This document shows, in pieces, positions 9,401 to 17,357 of a stretch of DNA of 17,708 bases (its first letter is position 1; each line of letters starts with the position of its first letter). A program made the translations under genes and the position numbers. The DNA is from Burkholderiales bacterium. Its GTDB lineage: Bacteria; Pseudomonadota; Gammaproteobacteria; Burkholderiales; Burkholderiaceae_C. The notes beneath the pieces were generated by a model. That model was not told the DNA's origin. It saw only the letters and a program-made list of their open reading frames with translations, and made no database searches. The DNA lies in NCBI GenBank assembly GCA_006227785.1, contig SBFU01000480.1, forward strand, positions 1-17,708. The letters run 5' to 3'.

Positions 9401-10231
9401 TCAGGCGGCCACAGCTGTCGCGGAGGCCTTGACGAACGCAGGCGGTGCCAGGCTGCCGGCCGACAGCGTGAGCACCTCGTACCCGGTGGGCGTCACCAGG
9501 ACGGTGTGTTCCCACTGGGCCGACAACGAGCGATCACGGGTGACGATGGTCCAGCCGTCGCCCAGTTCCTTGATGTCGCGCTTGCCGGCGTTGATCATGG
9601 GCTCAATGGTGAAGATCATGCCCGGCTTGAGCTCTTCCATGGTGCCGGGGCGGCCGTAGTGCAAGACCTGGGGTTCTTCGTGGAAGCGCTGCCCGATGCC
9701 ATGGCCGCAGAACTCGCGTACCACCGTGTACCCATTGGCCTCGGCAAACGTCTGTATGGCATGGCCGATGTCCCCCAGCCGGGCACCCGGGCGCACCACC
9801 TCGATGCCCTTCCACATGGCCTCATAGGTGACCTGGCACAGGCGCCGTGCCGCGACACTGCAAGCCGACTCACCCCCGATCAGGAACATGCGGCTGTTGT
9901 CGCCGTACCAGCCATCCTTGATGACGGTGACGTCGACATTGAGGATGTCCCCCTTCTTGAGCAGCTTGTCTCCCGGAATGCCGTGGCAGACCACATGGTT
10001 GAGCGATGTGCACAGGTGGCCAGGGAAGGGCGGGTAGCCATTGGGCTGGTAGCCGATGGTGGCCGACACCGTGCCCTGCTGCTTCATGTAATCGGCCGCC
10101 AGCCGGTCGATTTCTCCGGTGGTGATACCCGGTCGGATCAACGGGGTCAGATAGTCCAGCACTTCGGACGCCAGGCGGCAAGCCAGCCGCATGGCTTCGA
10201 CACCGGCTTCGTCTTTGTAGGTGATGCTCAT
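9401..10231 (-). CDS. map: Methionine aminopeptidase, type I
   Basis: Removes the initiator methionine from new proteins in the cytoplasm. The 276-residue product (family about 264-275) has all five metal ligands: D100 in [17 protein letters not shown]111 in the same stretch, H177 in [14 protein letters not shown]210 in FTIEPMI and E241 in AQWEHTV. The substrate-side histidine is H83 in [10 protein letters not shown]. The open frame extends to 10366, but the residues before [15 protein letters not shown] are not family-like, and a -10-like box lies at 10238-10243, so ATG 10231 is taken as the start. It is divergent from purL and upstream of glnD. Confidence 0.97.
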   Translation of the reverse strand: MSITYKDEAGVEAMRLACRLASEVLDYLTPLIRPGITTGEIDRLAADYMKQQGTVSATIGYQPNGYPPFPGHLCTSLNHVVCHGIPGDKLLKKGDILNVDVTVIKDGWYGDNSRMFLIGGESACSVAARRLCQVTYEAMWKGIEVVRPGARLGDIGHAIQTFAEANGYTVVREFCGHGIGQRFHEEPQVLHYGRPGTMEELKPGMIFTIEPMINAGKRDIKELGDGWTIVTRDRSLSAQWEHTVLVTPTGYEVLTLSAGSLAPPAFVKASATAVAA

Positions 10232-10237
10232 GAGCGG

Positions 10238-10243
10238 ATTATC
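10238..10243 (-). promoter_or_regulatory. Probable -10 box of map, possibly giving a leaderless mRNA
   Basis: On the minus strand GATAAT lies six bases before the map ATG, and no good ribosome site is present between it and the start. If this is the real -10 box, transcription would begin at or within a base or two of the start codon. No convincing -35 box is visible 16-18 bases upstream, so the call is tentative. Confidence 0.45.
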
Positions 10244-10315
10244 CCATCGGGTGCGGAACTGCGCATCGTTGCACATGCTCAACCCGCCTTCATCGGGCCG
10301 GGGCAGGCGGCCGGC

Positions 10316-10321
10316 TAAAAT
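10316..10321 (+). promoter_or_regulatory. Probable -10 box of purL
   Basis: TAAAAT, one mismatch from the sigma-70 consensus, lies 50 bases before the GTG start of purL, in the context GGCTAAAATTGCGGG that is common before Burkholderiales housekeeping genes (from memory). The -35 region is GC-rich and weak. Because it overlaps the far-upstream TTG at 10321, it supports starting purL at 10372. Confidence 0.6.
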
Positions 10322-10371
10322 TGCGGGTTTCCACCGACCTTCTCCGGTCCACCTGCCCAAGGCCACCCGAC

Positions 10372-13300
10372 GTGACCCTGCACCTGCGCTTTTTCGATGG
10401 CGGCAACGCCGTCAGCGACTTCAAAGTCCAGCAACTTCTGCCCCGCCTGCAGGCGGTTTCCGACAAGATCACGGGCCTTTCGGCCCGTTTCGTGCATCTG
10501 GCGTCCTTCGACGCCGCGCCCGATGCCGCCACGGTGGAGCGCCTGGGCCAGCTGCTGACCTACGGCGAGCCGGCGACCGAGGCGTTCGTGGTCGCCGAAA
10601 AGGCCGGCGCGCCAGCGCTGTTCGTGCTGCCCCGCCTGGGCACCGTCTCACCTTGGGCATCGAAAGCCACCGACATTGCGCACAACTGCGGTCTGGCGCT
10701 GCACCGCGTCGAACGCCTGGTCGAGTTCCGCATCGGTCTGAAGAGCGGCCTGCTGGGCAAGGCCAGTCTGTCCGACCAGCAGCTGCGCGCCGTGGCCGAC
10801 CTGCTGCACGACCGCATGACGGAGTCGGTAACCGCCGAGCGCAGCCAGGCCGAAGCCCTGTTCACCGAACTGCACCCGGCGCCCATGGAGCATGTGGACG
10901 TGCTGGGTGGCGGCCGTGCCGCACTGGAAAAAGCCAACGGCGAATGGGGCCTGGCCCTGGCCGACGACGAGATTGACTACCTGGTCAACGCATTCAACGG
11001 TCTGAAGCGCAATCCGACCGACGTCGAACTGATGATGTTCGCGCAGGCCAACAGCGAACACTGCCGCCACAAGATCTTCAATGCGCAGTTCACCATCGAC
11101 GGCGTGGTGCAGGACAAGAGCCTGTTCGGCATGATCCGCCACACGCACCAGACGTCGCCGCAACACACCGTCGTGGCGTACTCCGACAACGCGTCCATCA
11201 TGGAAGGCCACCAGCTGGAGCGCTTTGTGGCCAAGGCCGCTGGCCACGCATCGCCCGCCTACCAGGCCGAGGCCGCCACCCACCACATCCTGATGAAGGT
11301 GGAGACCCACAACCACCCGACCGCCATCTCTCCGTTCCCGGGTGCCTCGACCGGCGCGGGTGGCGAGATACGCGACGAGGGCGCGACCGGCCGCGGCTCC
11401 AAGCCCAAGGCCGGCCTGACCGGCTTCACCGTCTCCAAGCTCTGGGGCGGCCTGAGCGACCAGCCGGGCGGCAAGCCCGAGCACATCGCCAGCCCGCTGC
11501 AAATCATGATCGAGGGCCCGCTCGGCGGCGCCGCGTTCAACAACGAGTTCGGCCGGCCCAATCTGCTGGGCTACTTCCGCGAATACGAACAGGACGTCGG
11601 CGGCGTGACCCGCGGCTACCACAAGCCCATCATGATTGCGGGCGGCCTGGGCCAGATCGACGCCGGCCAGACCAAGAAGATCGAGTTTCCCGCCGGCACG
11701 CTACTGATCCAGCTCGGTGGCCCGGGTATGAAGATCGGCATGGGCGGCGGCGCCGCCAGTTCCATGGCCACCGGCACCAACGCCGCTTCGCTGGACTTCG
11801 ATTCGGTGCAGCGCGGCAACCCCGAGATCGAGCGCCGCGCGCAGGAAGTCATCAACCACTGCTGGGCGCAGGGCGAGAAGAACCCGGTGCTGTTTATCCA
11901 TGACGTGGGCGCCGGCGGCCTGTCCAACGCCTTCCCCGAACTGGTGAACGACGCCGGCCGCGGTGCCCGCTTCGACCTGCGCGCCGTGCCGCTGGAAGAG
12001 TCCGGCCTGGCGCCCAAGGAAATCTGGTGCAACGAGAGCCAGGAACGCTACGTGCTGGCCATCGCCCCCGAGTCGCTGGAGCAGTTCAAGGCTTTCTGCG
12101 AGCGCGAGCGTTGCCCGTTCTCGGTGGTTGGTGTGGCCACCGAAGAGCGCCACCTGTCGCTGGTTGACGAGGGCGACGTGCGCCGCGCCGGGCCGCCCCA
12201 AGCAAGCACAGCCCCCTCGGGGGGCAGCGAACCACACGAAGTGGGGAGCGTGGGGGCACCAGTTCGGCCCGTGGATATGCCGATGGACGTGCTGCTGGGC
12301 AAGCCGCCCAAGATGCACCGCAACGTCAGGACCGTAGAGCGCCAGTTCCAGCCGATGGACCTGACGGGTGTGTCGCTGGAAAAGGCCGTCATCGACGTGC
12401 TCAGCCATCCGACCGTGGCCTCCAAGCGTTTTCTGGTCACCATCGGCGACCGCACCGTGGGCGGTCTCAGCCACCGCGATCAGATGGTCGGCCCCTGGCA
12501 GGTGCCGGTGGCCGATTGCGCTGTCACTCTGGCCGACTACGCCGGGTTTGCTGGTGAGGCCATGTCCATGGGCGAGCGCACGCCGCTGGCTTCGATCAAT
12601 GCCGCGGCGTCGGGCCGCATGGCGGTGGCCGAGGCCATCACCAACCTGCTGGCGGCGCCTATCGAATTGCCGCGCGTCAAGCTGTCCGCCAACTGGATGG
12701 CCGCCTGCGGCGAGCCCGGTGAAGACGCCGACCTCTACGCCACCGTCAAGGCCATCGGCATGGAACTGTGCCCCGCACTGAACGTGTCGGTGCCGGTGGG
12801 CAAAGACAGCCTGTCCATGCGCACGCAGTGGACCGCCGATGGCGAAAAGAAGAAGGTCACCTCGCCGGTGAGCCTGATCGTCAGCGCCTTCGCCACACTG
12901 GCCGACGTGCGGGGCACGCTCACGCCGCAGCTCAATCGCGACCTGGACGACACCACCCTGGTGCTGGTCGACCTGGGCAAGGGACGCAACCGCCTGGGCG
13001 GCAGCGTGCTGGGGCTGACCCTGGGCCAGCCGGGCGACGAGGTGCCCGACCTCGACAGCCCGCAGGACCTGATCAACTTGGTCAACGCGGTCAACGCGCT
13101 GCGCGCCCAGGGCCAGATCCTGGCCTACCACGACCGGTCGGATGGCGGCCTGCTGGCGGCCGCCGCCGAAATGGCCTTCGCCGGTCAGGTGGGTGTGGCG
13201 CTGAACGTGGACATGCTGGTCACCGAAGGCGACGGCATCAGCGACAGCCGCATGGACACCGGCGATGCCAAGAACTGGGCAACGCAGATCAGCGTCCGTC

Positions 13301-14463
13301 GCGAGGAAATGACGCTCAAGGCCCTGTTCAGCGAAGAACTGGGTGTGCTGCTGCAGGTCAGGACCGAAGACCGCAACGCGGTCATGCAGACTCTGCGCGA
13401 GCACGGCCTGTCCAAACACAGCCATTTCGTCGGCAAGACCCGCCCGGTCGCCTCATCCATCGATGTCGGCAAGGGCCAGTTGCAGGTCTGGCGTGACACC
13501 AAGGCCATCTTCAGTGCCAGCTTGTACGATCTGCAGCAGGTCTGGGACAGCGTGAGCTGGAAGATCAACCAGCAACGGGATAACCCAGCCTGTGCCGACA
13601 GCGAGCACGCCGCTGCCGGTCAGCCCGGCGACCCGGGCCTGCATGTCAGTCTGACCTTCGATCCGGCGGACAACGTGGCCGCGCCGTACCTGAATCTGAG
13701 CCAACCCAAGGTGGCGATCCTTCGCGAGCAGGGCGTGAACTCGCACGTTGAAATGGCCTACGCCTTCACCCAGGCGGGTTTCGAGGCTTACGACGTGCAC
13801 ATGTCCGATTTGCAGTCGGGTCGTGCCCGGCTGGCCGACTTCAAAGGCGTGGTCGCCTGTGGCGGCTTCAGCTATGGGGACACGCTGGGCGCCGGCATCG
13901 GCTGGGCGCGCAGCATCACCTTCAATCCGGTACTGTCCGAGCAGTTCCAGGGCTTCTTCGGGCGCGCCGACACCTTCGGCCTGGGCGTGTGCAACGGTTG
14001 TCAGATGTTTGCCGAGCTGGCCGACATCATCCCCGGCGCCGAGGCCTGGCCGCGTTTCACCACCAATCAGAGCGAGCGCTTCGAGGCGCGCCTGTCGATG
14101 GTCGAGGTGCTTGATTCGCCCAGCCTGTTCCTGCAGGGCATGGCCGGCAGCCGCCTGCCGATCGCGGTGGCGCACGGCGAGGGCTTCGCCAACTTCAGGC
14201 GCCGTGGCAACCCGACGCAGGCGATTGCAGCCATGCGTTTCGTGGACAACCAGGGCGCCGCCACCGAGCAGTACCCGTTCAACCCGAACGGCAGCCCAGG
14301 CGGTCTGACGGCGGTGACCACGGCCGACGGCCGCTTCACGGCCATGATGCCGCACCCTGAGCGCGTGTTCCGCAACATCCAGATGAGCTGGACCAGCGGC
14401 AACCCGTCCGATCCGAGTCCATGGATGCGGATCTGGCGCAACGCCCGCAAGTGGGTGGGCTGA
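10372..14463 (+). CDS. purL: Phosphoribosylformylglycinamidine synthase PurL (large, single-chain)
   Basis: Fourth step of purine synthesis: FGAR + glutamine + ATP to FGAM. The 1363-residue product is the single-chain proteobacterial form (usual length about 1290-1340). After the N-terminal PurS-like region come the synthetase motifs [28 protein letters not shown] and [16 protein letters not shown]. The second half carries a degenerate synthetase repeat. The C-terminal glutamine amidotransferase has catalytic C1207 in GVCNGCQM and H1328/E1330 in MPHPERV. Start GTG 10372 gives [17 protein letters not shown], the expected N-terminus, with AAGG nine bases upstream; the open frame's TTG at 10321 overlaps the -10 box. 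Residues about 605-630 are encoded by a palindromic repeat (12184-12258) inserted in frame, just before the conserved [16 protein letters not shown]. The frame is otherwise intact and the enzyme is presumably active. Confidence 0.97.
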   Translation: MTLHLRFFDGGNAVSDFKVQQLLPRLQAVSDKITGLSARFVHLASFDAAPDAATVERLGQLLTYGEPATEAFVVAEKAGAPALFVLPRLGTVSPWASKATDIAHNCGLALHRVERLVEFRIGLKSGLLGKASLSDQQLRAVADLLHDRMTESVTAERSQAEALFTELHPAPMEHVDVLGGGRAALEKANGEWGLALADDEIDYLVNAFNGLKRNPTDVELMMFAQANSEHCRHKIFNAQFTIDGVVQDKSLFGMIRHTHQTSPQHTVVAYSDNASIMEGHQLERFVAKAAGHASPAYQAEAATHHILMKVETHNHPTAISPFPGASTGAGGEIRDEGATGRGSKPKAGLTGFTVSKLWGGLSDQPGGKPEHIASPLQIMIEGPLGGAAFNNEFGRPNLLGYFREYEQDVGGVTRGYHKPIMIAGGLGQIDAGQTKKIEFPAGTLLIQLGGPGMKIGMGGGAASSMATGTNAASLDFDSVQRGNPEIERRAQEVINHCWAQGEKNPVLFIHDVGAGGLSNAFPELVNDAGRGARFDLRAVPLEESGLAPKEIWCNESQERYVLAIAPESLEQFKAFCERERCPFSVVGVATEERHLSLVDEGDVRRAGPPQASTAPSGGSEPHEVGSVGAPVRPVDMPMDVLLGKPPKMHRNVRTVERQFQPMDLTGVSLEKAVIDVLSHPTVASKRFLVTIGDRTVGGLSHRDQMVGPWQVPVADCAVTLADYAGFAGEAMSMGERTPLASINAAASGRMAVAEAITNLLAAPIELPRVKLSANWMAACGEPGEDADLYATVKAIGMELCPALNVSVPVGKDSLSMRTQWTADGEKKKVTSPVSLIVSAFATLADVRGTLTPQLNRDLDDTTLVLVDLGKGRNRLGGSVLGLTLGQPGDEVPDLDSPQDLINLVNAVNALRAQGQILAYHDRSDGGLLAAAAEMAFAGQVGVALNVDMLVTEGDGISDSRMDTGDAKNWATQISVRREEMTLKALFSEELGVLLQVRTEDRNAVMQTLREHGLSKHSHFVGKTRPVASSIDVGKGQLQVWRDTKAIFSASLYDLQQVWDSVSWKINQQRDNPACADSEHAAAGQPGDPGLHVSLTFDPADNVAAPYLNLSQPKVAILREQGVNSHVEMAYAFTQAGFEAYDVHMSDLQSGRARLADFKGVVACGGFSYGDTLGAGIGWARSITFNPVLSEQFQGFFGRADTFGLGVCNGCQMFAELADIIPGAEAWPRFTTNQSERFEARLSMVEVLDSPSLFLQGMAGSRLPIAVAHGEGFANFRRRGNPTQAIAAMRFVDNQGAATEQYPFNPNGSPGGLTAVTTADGRFTAMMPHPERVFRNIQMSWTSGNPSDPSPWMRIWRNARKWVG
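12184..12258. repeat. Comamonadaceae-type palindromic repeat inserted in frame in purL
   Basis: The stretch contains GCCCCC-TCG-GGGGGC (12211-12225), then CCAC-ACGAA-GTGG (12232-12244), then a final GGGGGC (12252-12257) that can pair alternatively with the first GCCCCC. It is preceded by GGCCGCCCCAAGCAAGCACA (12191-12210). I recall this layout from many intergenic copies in Comamonadaceae genomes. Here it lies inside purL and is read as low-complexity residues (P, S, G, E, A-rich) with no stop codon. Boundaries are approximate, because only a comparison with a PurL lacking the insert would fix them. Confidence 0.75.
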
Positions 14464-14470
14464 TTCCGCC

Positions 14471-15283
14471 ATGAGCCGCCAGCACCCGCTGTCCGCCGAC
14501 ACCGTGCACGCTTTTGCCCATGACGGTGCGGTGGTGCTCCGAGGGGTGTTCGACGCCAGCGAGCTGCGTGCACTGGAATCGGGCATCGAGCACAACCTGG
14601 CCCACCTGAGCCCGCTGGCTCTGGTGGCGAGTGAGCCCGACGACCCGGGTCGCTTTGTGGAGGACTTCTGCACCTGGCAGACCAATCCGGACTACCAACG
14701 CATCCTCAAGGCATCGGCGCTGCCGCACCTGGCGGCCCAACTGATGCAGAGCCGCACGGCGCGCCTGTACCACGACCACCTGCTGGTCAAGGAGGCCGGC
14801 ACGCGCCAGCCCACCCCCTGGCACCAGGACCAGCCGTACTACAACGTCGGCGGCAGGCAGAACGTCAGCTTCTGGATTCCGGTAGACGCTGTGCCTTTGG
14901 CCAGCACGCTGCGCTTCATTGCGGGCTCCCACCAGGGTACCTGGTACATGCCGCGAACCTTCCGGGACCAGCAGGCCAAATGGTTCCCGGAGGGCGCGCT
15001 GGCCGAGTTGCCAGCCATCGACGCCGAGCCCGACACCTTCCGGCAATTGGCCTGGGCGCTCGAGCCAGGCGATTGCGTGGCCTTTCACATGCTCAGCCTG
15101 CATGCCAGCAGTGGCACCGGTCCCGGTGCGCGGCGCCGAGTCTTTTCCGCCCGCTACCTGGGCGATGACGCGACCCACGCCCTGCGTCCCTGGCGTACAT
15201 CGCCCCCGTTTCCCGGCCTCGACCAGAGATTGCCCGACGGCGTGCCGATGGACGACCCGCTGTTTCCCCTCGTCTGGTCGTGA
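14471..15283 (+). CDS. Phytanoyl-CoA dioxygenase (PhyH) family protein
   Basis: Probable Fe(II)/2-oxoglutarate-dependent oxygenase of 270 residues. The jelly-roll metal triad is visible: H118 and D120 in [11 protein letters not shown] and the distal histidine H211 in [11 protein letters not shown]. An arginine cluster (RRR, 221-223) a dozen residues later is where family members bind the 2-oxoglutarate carboxylate. [21 protein letters not shown] is the usual PhyH core between the ligands. The substrate is unknown; the bacterial family covers hydroxylation of many small molecules, so the name does not imply phytanoyl-CoA. The ATG lies 7 bases after the purL stop, so it is probably transcribed with purL, although no purine role is known to me. 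Confidence 0.85.
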   Translation: MSRQHPLSADTVHAFAHDGAVVLRGVFDASELRALESGIEHNLAHLSPLALVASEPDDPGRFVEDFCTWQTNPDYQRILKASALPHLAAQLMQSRTARLYHDHLLVKEAGTRQPTPWHQDQPYYNVGGRQNVSFWIPVDAVPLASTLRFIAGSHQGTWYMPRTFRDQQAKWFPEGALAELPAIDAEPDTFRQLAWALEPGDCVAFHMLSLHASSGTGPGARRRVFSARYLGDDATHALRPWRTSPPFPGLDQRLPDGVPMDDPLFPLVWS

Positions 15284-15299
15284 AAGTCGAGTCGCCTCC

Positions 15300-16265
15300 A
15301 TGGCCTCCAGCCTCCTCGCACTGCTCGACGACATCGCGACCCTGCTCGACGACGTCGCCACCATGACCAAGGTGGCGGCGCGCCAGAGCGTGTCGGCCGC
15401 CGACGATGTGGCTGCGATGACGCAGATGGCGGCCAAGAAGACGGCCGGTGTGCTCGGCGATGACCTGGCGCTCAATGCGCAGCAGGTCACCGGCGTCCAG
15501 GCCAACCGCGAGTTGCCGGTGGTGTGGGCCGTGGCCAAGGGATCACTCATCAACAAGGCCCTCCTTGTACCGGCCGCGTTGGCGATCAGCGCCGTGGCGC
15601 CCTGGGCCATCACGCCGCTGCTGATGCTGGGTGGCCTGTTCCTGTGCTTCGAGGGTGCCGAGAAGCTGATGCACAAGTTTTCCCGGGCCAAGGAGTACGA
15701 TGAGGCCCATCACGCCGAGCTGGTGCAGGCGGTCAGCGATATGAAGGTCGATCTGGTGGCGTTCGAGAGGGACAAGATCAAGGGTGCCGTGCGCACCGAC
15801 TTCATCCTGTCGGCCGAGATCATCGTGATCACGCTGGGTACGGTGGCCTCTGCACCCTTTGCCCAGCAGGTGGCGGTGCTGGTGGGTATCTCGCTGATCA
15901 TGACCATCGGCGTGTACGGCCTGGTCGGCGGCATCGTCAAGATCGACGACGTCGGGTTGCACCTCAGCCGCAGCGCATCGTCGGCTGCGCAGTCATTCGG
16001 TCGTGGCCTGCTGGTGTTCGCCCCCTGGTTGATGAAGGCCTTGTCGGTGCTGGGCACGGCGGCCATGTTCCTGGTGGGCGGCGGCATCTTGCTGCACGGC
16101 GTGCCGGCGCTGGGGCATGCGGTCGAACACTGGGCCCAGGGGCTGGGCGCGGTCGGCGCCCTGGTCAACAGCCTGGCAGGTGGTGTGGCCGGTCTGCTCG
16201 CTGGCGTGGTGAGCGTGCTGTTGTTCAACGCATTCAGCAAACTGAACGGTCAATCTGCACACTGA
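15300..16265 (+). CDS. DUF808 family inner-membrane protein (YedI-like)
   Basis: Integral membrane protein of unknown function, 321 residues (E. coli YedI is about 305). The N-terminal region is helical and soluble, with [18 protein letters not shown] and the family signature [18 protein letters not shown] (about 46-63). About five to six membrane helices follow: near 90-120 ([20 protein letters not shown]), 175-225, 235-262 and 285-310. The charged stretch between the first two groups includes GAEKLMHKF and [19 protein letters not shown], the latter strongly conserved in this family. The open frame extends upstream inside the PhyH gene to 14919, but ATG 15300, 16 bases after the preceding stop, gives the family N-terminus. 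The ribosome site is weak. It may be the end of the purL transcript. Confidence 0.9.
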   Translation: MASSLLALLDDIATLLDDVATMTKVAARQSVSAADDVAAMTQMAAKKTAGVLGDDLALNAQQVTGVQANRELPVVWAVAKGSLINKALLVPAALAISAVAPWAITPLLMLGGLFLCFEGAEKLMHKFSRAKEYDEAHHAELVQAVSDMKVDLVAFERDKIKGAVRTDFILSAEIIVITLGTVASAPFAQQVAVLVGISLIMTIGVYGLVGGIVKIDDVGLHLSRSASSAAQSFGRGLLVFAPWLMKALSVLGTAAMFLVGGGILLHGVPALGHAVEHWAQGLGAVGALVNSLAGGVAGLLAGVVSVLLFNAFSKLNGQSAH

Positions 16266-16278
16266 ATGAAACGGGTGG

Positions 16279-16296
16279 CCTTGACCTGCGTCAAGG
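16279..16296. promoter_or_regulatory. FNR/DNR-type binding site upstream of the hemerythrin gene
   Basis: CCTTGAC-CTGC-GTCAAGG is a perfect 7+7 inverted repeat with a 4-base spacer and a TTGAC-N4-GTCAA core, matching sites of the Crp/FNR family (FNR, ANR, DNR; consensus TTGAT-N4-ATCAA). Its centre is 61 bases before the hemerythrin ATG. A loose -10 candidate (TTACAG, 16314-16319) would put the centre near -40, the position of an activator site. Activation by low oxygen or nitric oxide is inferred from this. Confidence 0.75.
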
Positions 16297-16348
16297 CTGC
16301 AATGGCGGGTGTGTTACAGACTGAGGCCCAGCAATTTGAGGAGCCACC

Positions 16349-16882
16349 ATGAACGCCGCCGTCGACACCGAAGCCCCCATCAGCAACTTCACCAACTGCC
16401 ACAGCGGCATCATCAAGCGCCTGAACGCGCTGGACGAACTGCCCGCGCTGCTGGAACCCGCCGCCCGCGCCCGCCAGATCGCCGAGCAGTCCCTGGAGTT
16501 CTTCCGCGAGGCCATCTTCGAACACCATCTGGAAGAAGAGCGCGAGCTGTTTCCTGCGGTGATCGCCAGCGCCCAGCCTGGTGCGGAGCTCGACAAGGTC
16601 AAGGCCATGACCAAGCGCCTGACCGAGGAACACCGCATGGTGGAGGCGCTGTGGAAACGGCTGGAGAAGGGTCTCAAGCAGGTGGCCAAGGGGCAAAGCA
16701 CCGACCTCGACATTGCCGAGGTGCAGAGGCTGGTATCTGAATACACGGCCCATGCAGCCTACGAGGAGGCCGAGTTTCTGCCACTGTCGGAGGTCATCCT
16801 CGGCCGCAACAGCAACCACATGGCCGCGCTGGGTCTGAGCCTGCACATGCGCCACGCCAAGCCGGTCCCGGCGTATATCTGA
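16349..16882 (+). CDS. Hemerythrin-like HHE domain protein
   Basis: Cytoplasmic four-helix protein of 177 residues, probably carrying a di-iron centre that could bind oxygen or nitric oxide or act in iron handling. Candidate ligands appear in the expected order: H18 in NCHSGI, H59/H60 with E63 in EHHLEEERELFPA, H95 in EEHRMVE, and H135 with E139 in YTAHAAYEEAEFLPL. There is no signal peptide or membrane helix and no second domain. The start has a good ribosome site, GAGGAG (16338-16343), five bases before ATG 16349. An FNR-type palindrome upstream suggests induction under low oxygen or nitrosative stress, and a strong hairpin follows the stop. The exact ligand set and function are uncertain. 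Confidence 0.88.
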   Translation: MNAAVDTEAPISNFTNCHSGIIKRLNALDELPALLEPAARARQIAEQSLEFFREAIFEHHLEEERELFPAVIASAQPGAELDKVKAMTKRLTEEHRMVEALWKRLEKGLKQVAKGQSTDLDIAEVQRLVSEYTAHAAYEEAEFLPLSEVILGRNSNHMAALGLSLHMRHAKPVPAYI

Positions 16883-16890
16883 CCCAGTTG

Positions 16891-16913
16891 AGCAGGCCCG
16901 GCGACGGCCTGCT
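16891..16913 (+). terminator. Strong stem-loop after the hemerythrin gene
   Basis: AGCAGGCC (16891-16898) pairs perfectly with GGCCTGCT (16906-16913) across a 7-base loop, eight bases after the stop. The following bases (GGCGATC) are not a T-run, so it is not a canonical intrinsic terminator. It may still end or stabilise the transcript. Confidence 0.45.
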
Positions 16914-16939
16914 GGCGATCAATGTGGCGAGTCGACAGA

Positions 16940-16974
16940 TCACTTGAGTGACTCTCTCGCCCATGCACTACAGT
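16940..16974 (+). promoter_or_regulatory. Candidate promoter with overlapping palindrome
   Basis: TTGAGT (16944-16949) and TACAGT (16969-16974) are spaced 19 bases apart and could be -35 and -10 boxes for the small gene starting at 16983. The inverted repeat TCACT-N2-AGTGA (16940-16951) covers the -35 candidate. Both matches are imperfect, and the spacing is longer than ideal. Confidence 0.3.
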
Positions 16975-16982
16975 CCGGGCAC

Positions 16983-17354
16983 ATGAATGCAATGTCCGGC
17001 CCATCCCCTGAATCCACTTCCGAGCACTGGCGCATTGCCAGCGGCGACAGTGTGGTGGTCCTGAACATCCCCGGCCTCAACGGCCGGTCGCGGCTGTTTG
17101 ATGTGGACATTGCTCTGTTGGTGAGCGTGCCGTCCGAAGTGGACGGCAGCTGGCTGGAGCTGACGGTGGAGTTCGATGGCCGGCGCCAATGGAGTCGCCG
17201 AATCTCCGCGCACAACCCCGGGCAGACCGACGGTCTGGACTATCACCAGCGACTGCGACTGGAGGCCGAGCAGGGAATCCGGGTTCGCGCACTGGCCCAT
17301 GTCAAGGGCGTGCAGGTGAGAGAGTTGGTGATTGAAGCGCGAGAATCCGCGTGA
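16983..17354 (+). CDS. Conserved-looking hypothetical protein, 123 residues
   Basis: I do not recognise this gene. From ATG 16983 the product has 123 residues with no membrane helix, signal peptide or cysteine. The pattern alternates hydrophobic and polar residues (DSVVVLNIPG, DVDIALLVSVP, SWLELTVEFDG, IRVRALAHVKG, VQVRELVIEAR), suggesting a small beta-sandwich. A TTG at 16944 could extend it by 13 residues (SDSLAHALQSGHM), but that stretch overlaps the candidate promoter and reads unlike protein. Neither start has a good ribosome site. Codon use resembles the neighbours, with GC-rich third positions, which supports coding. It ends 3 bases before the stop of the convergent U32 gene. Confidence 0.65.
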   Translation: MNAMSGPSPESTSEHWRIASGDSVVVLNIPGLNGRSRLFDVDIALLVSVPSEVDGSWLELTVEFDGRRQWSRRISAHNPGQTDGLDYHQRLRLEAEQGIRVRALAHVKGVQVRELVIEARESA

Positions 17355-17357
17355 CGC

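Noticed and set aside
10269..10282. TTG-N2-CATG-N2-CAA partial palindrome between map and purL as a PurR-type operator
   Set aside because: It does not match the known PurR box and the arms are only three bases plus the centre.
10321..10371. TTG start for purL at 10321
   Set aside because: It overlaps the TAAAAT promoter box, and the added residues are unlike PurL N-termini; GTG 10372 fits.
12169..12270. Frameshift or sequencing error in purL
   Set aside because: The frame stays open through the repeat and conserved PurL motifs resume in the same frame, so it is an in-frame insertion.
11701..13425. Long minus-strand open frame (574 codons) inside purL
   Set aside because: Composition is H/Q/A/G-rich and motif-free, mirroring the GC-rich third positions of purL; no promoter or ribosome site.
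14919..15299. Upstream extension of the DUF808 frame inside the PhyH gene
   Set aside because: The extension is the out-of-frame shadow of PhyH; the family N-terminus starts at 15300.
14336..15691. Minus-strand open frame across the ends of purL, PhyH and DUF808
   Set aside because: It spans three well-supported genes in antisense and shows no family motif.
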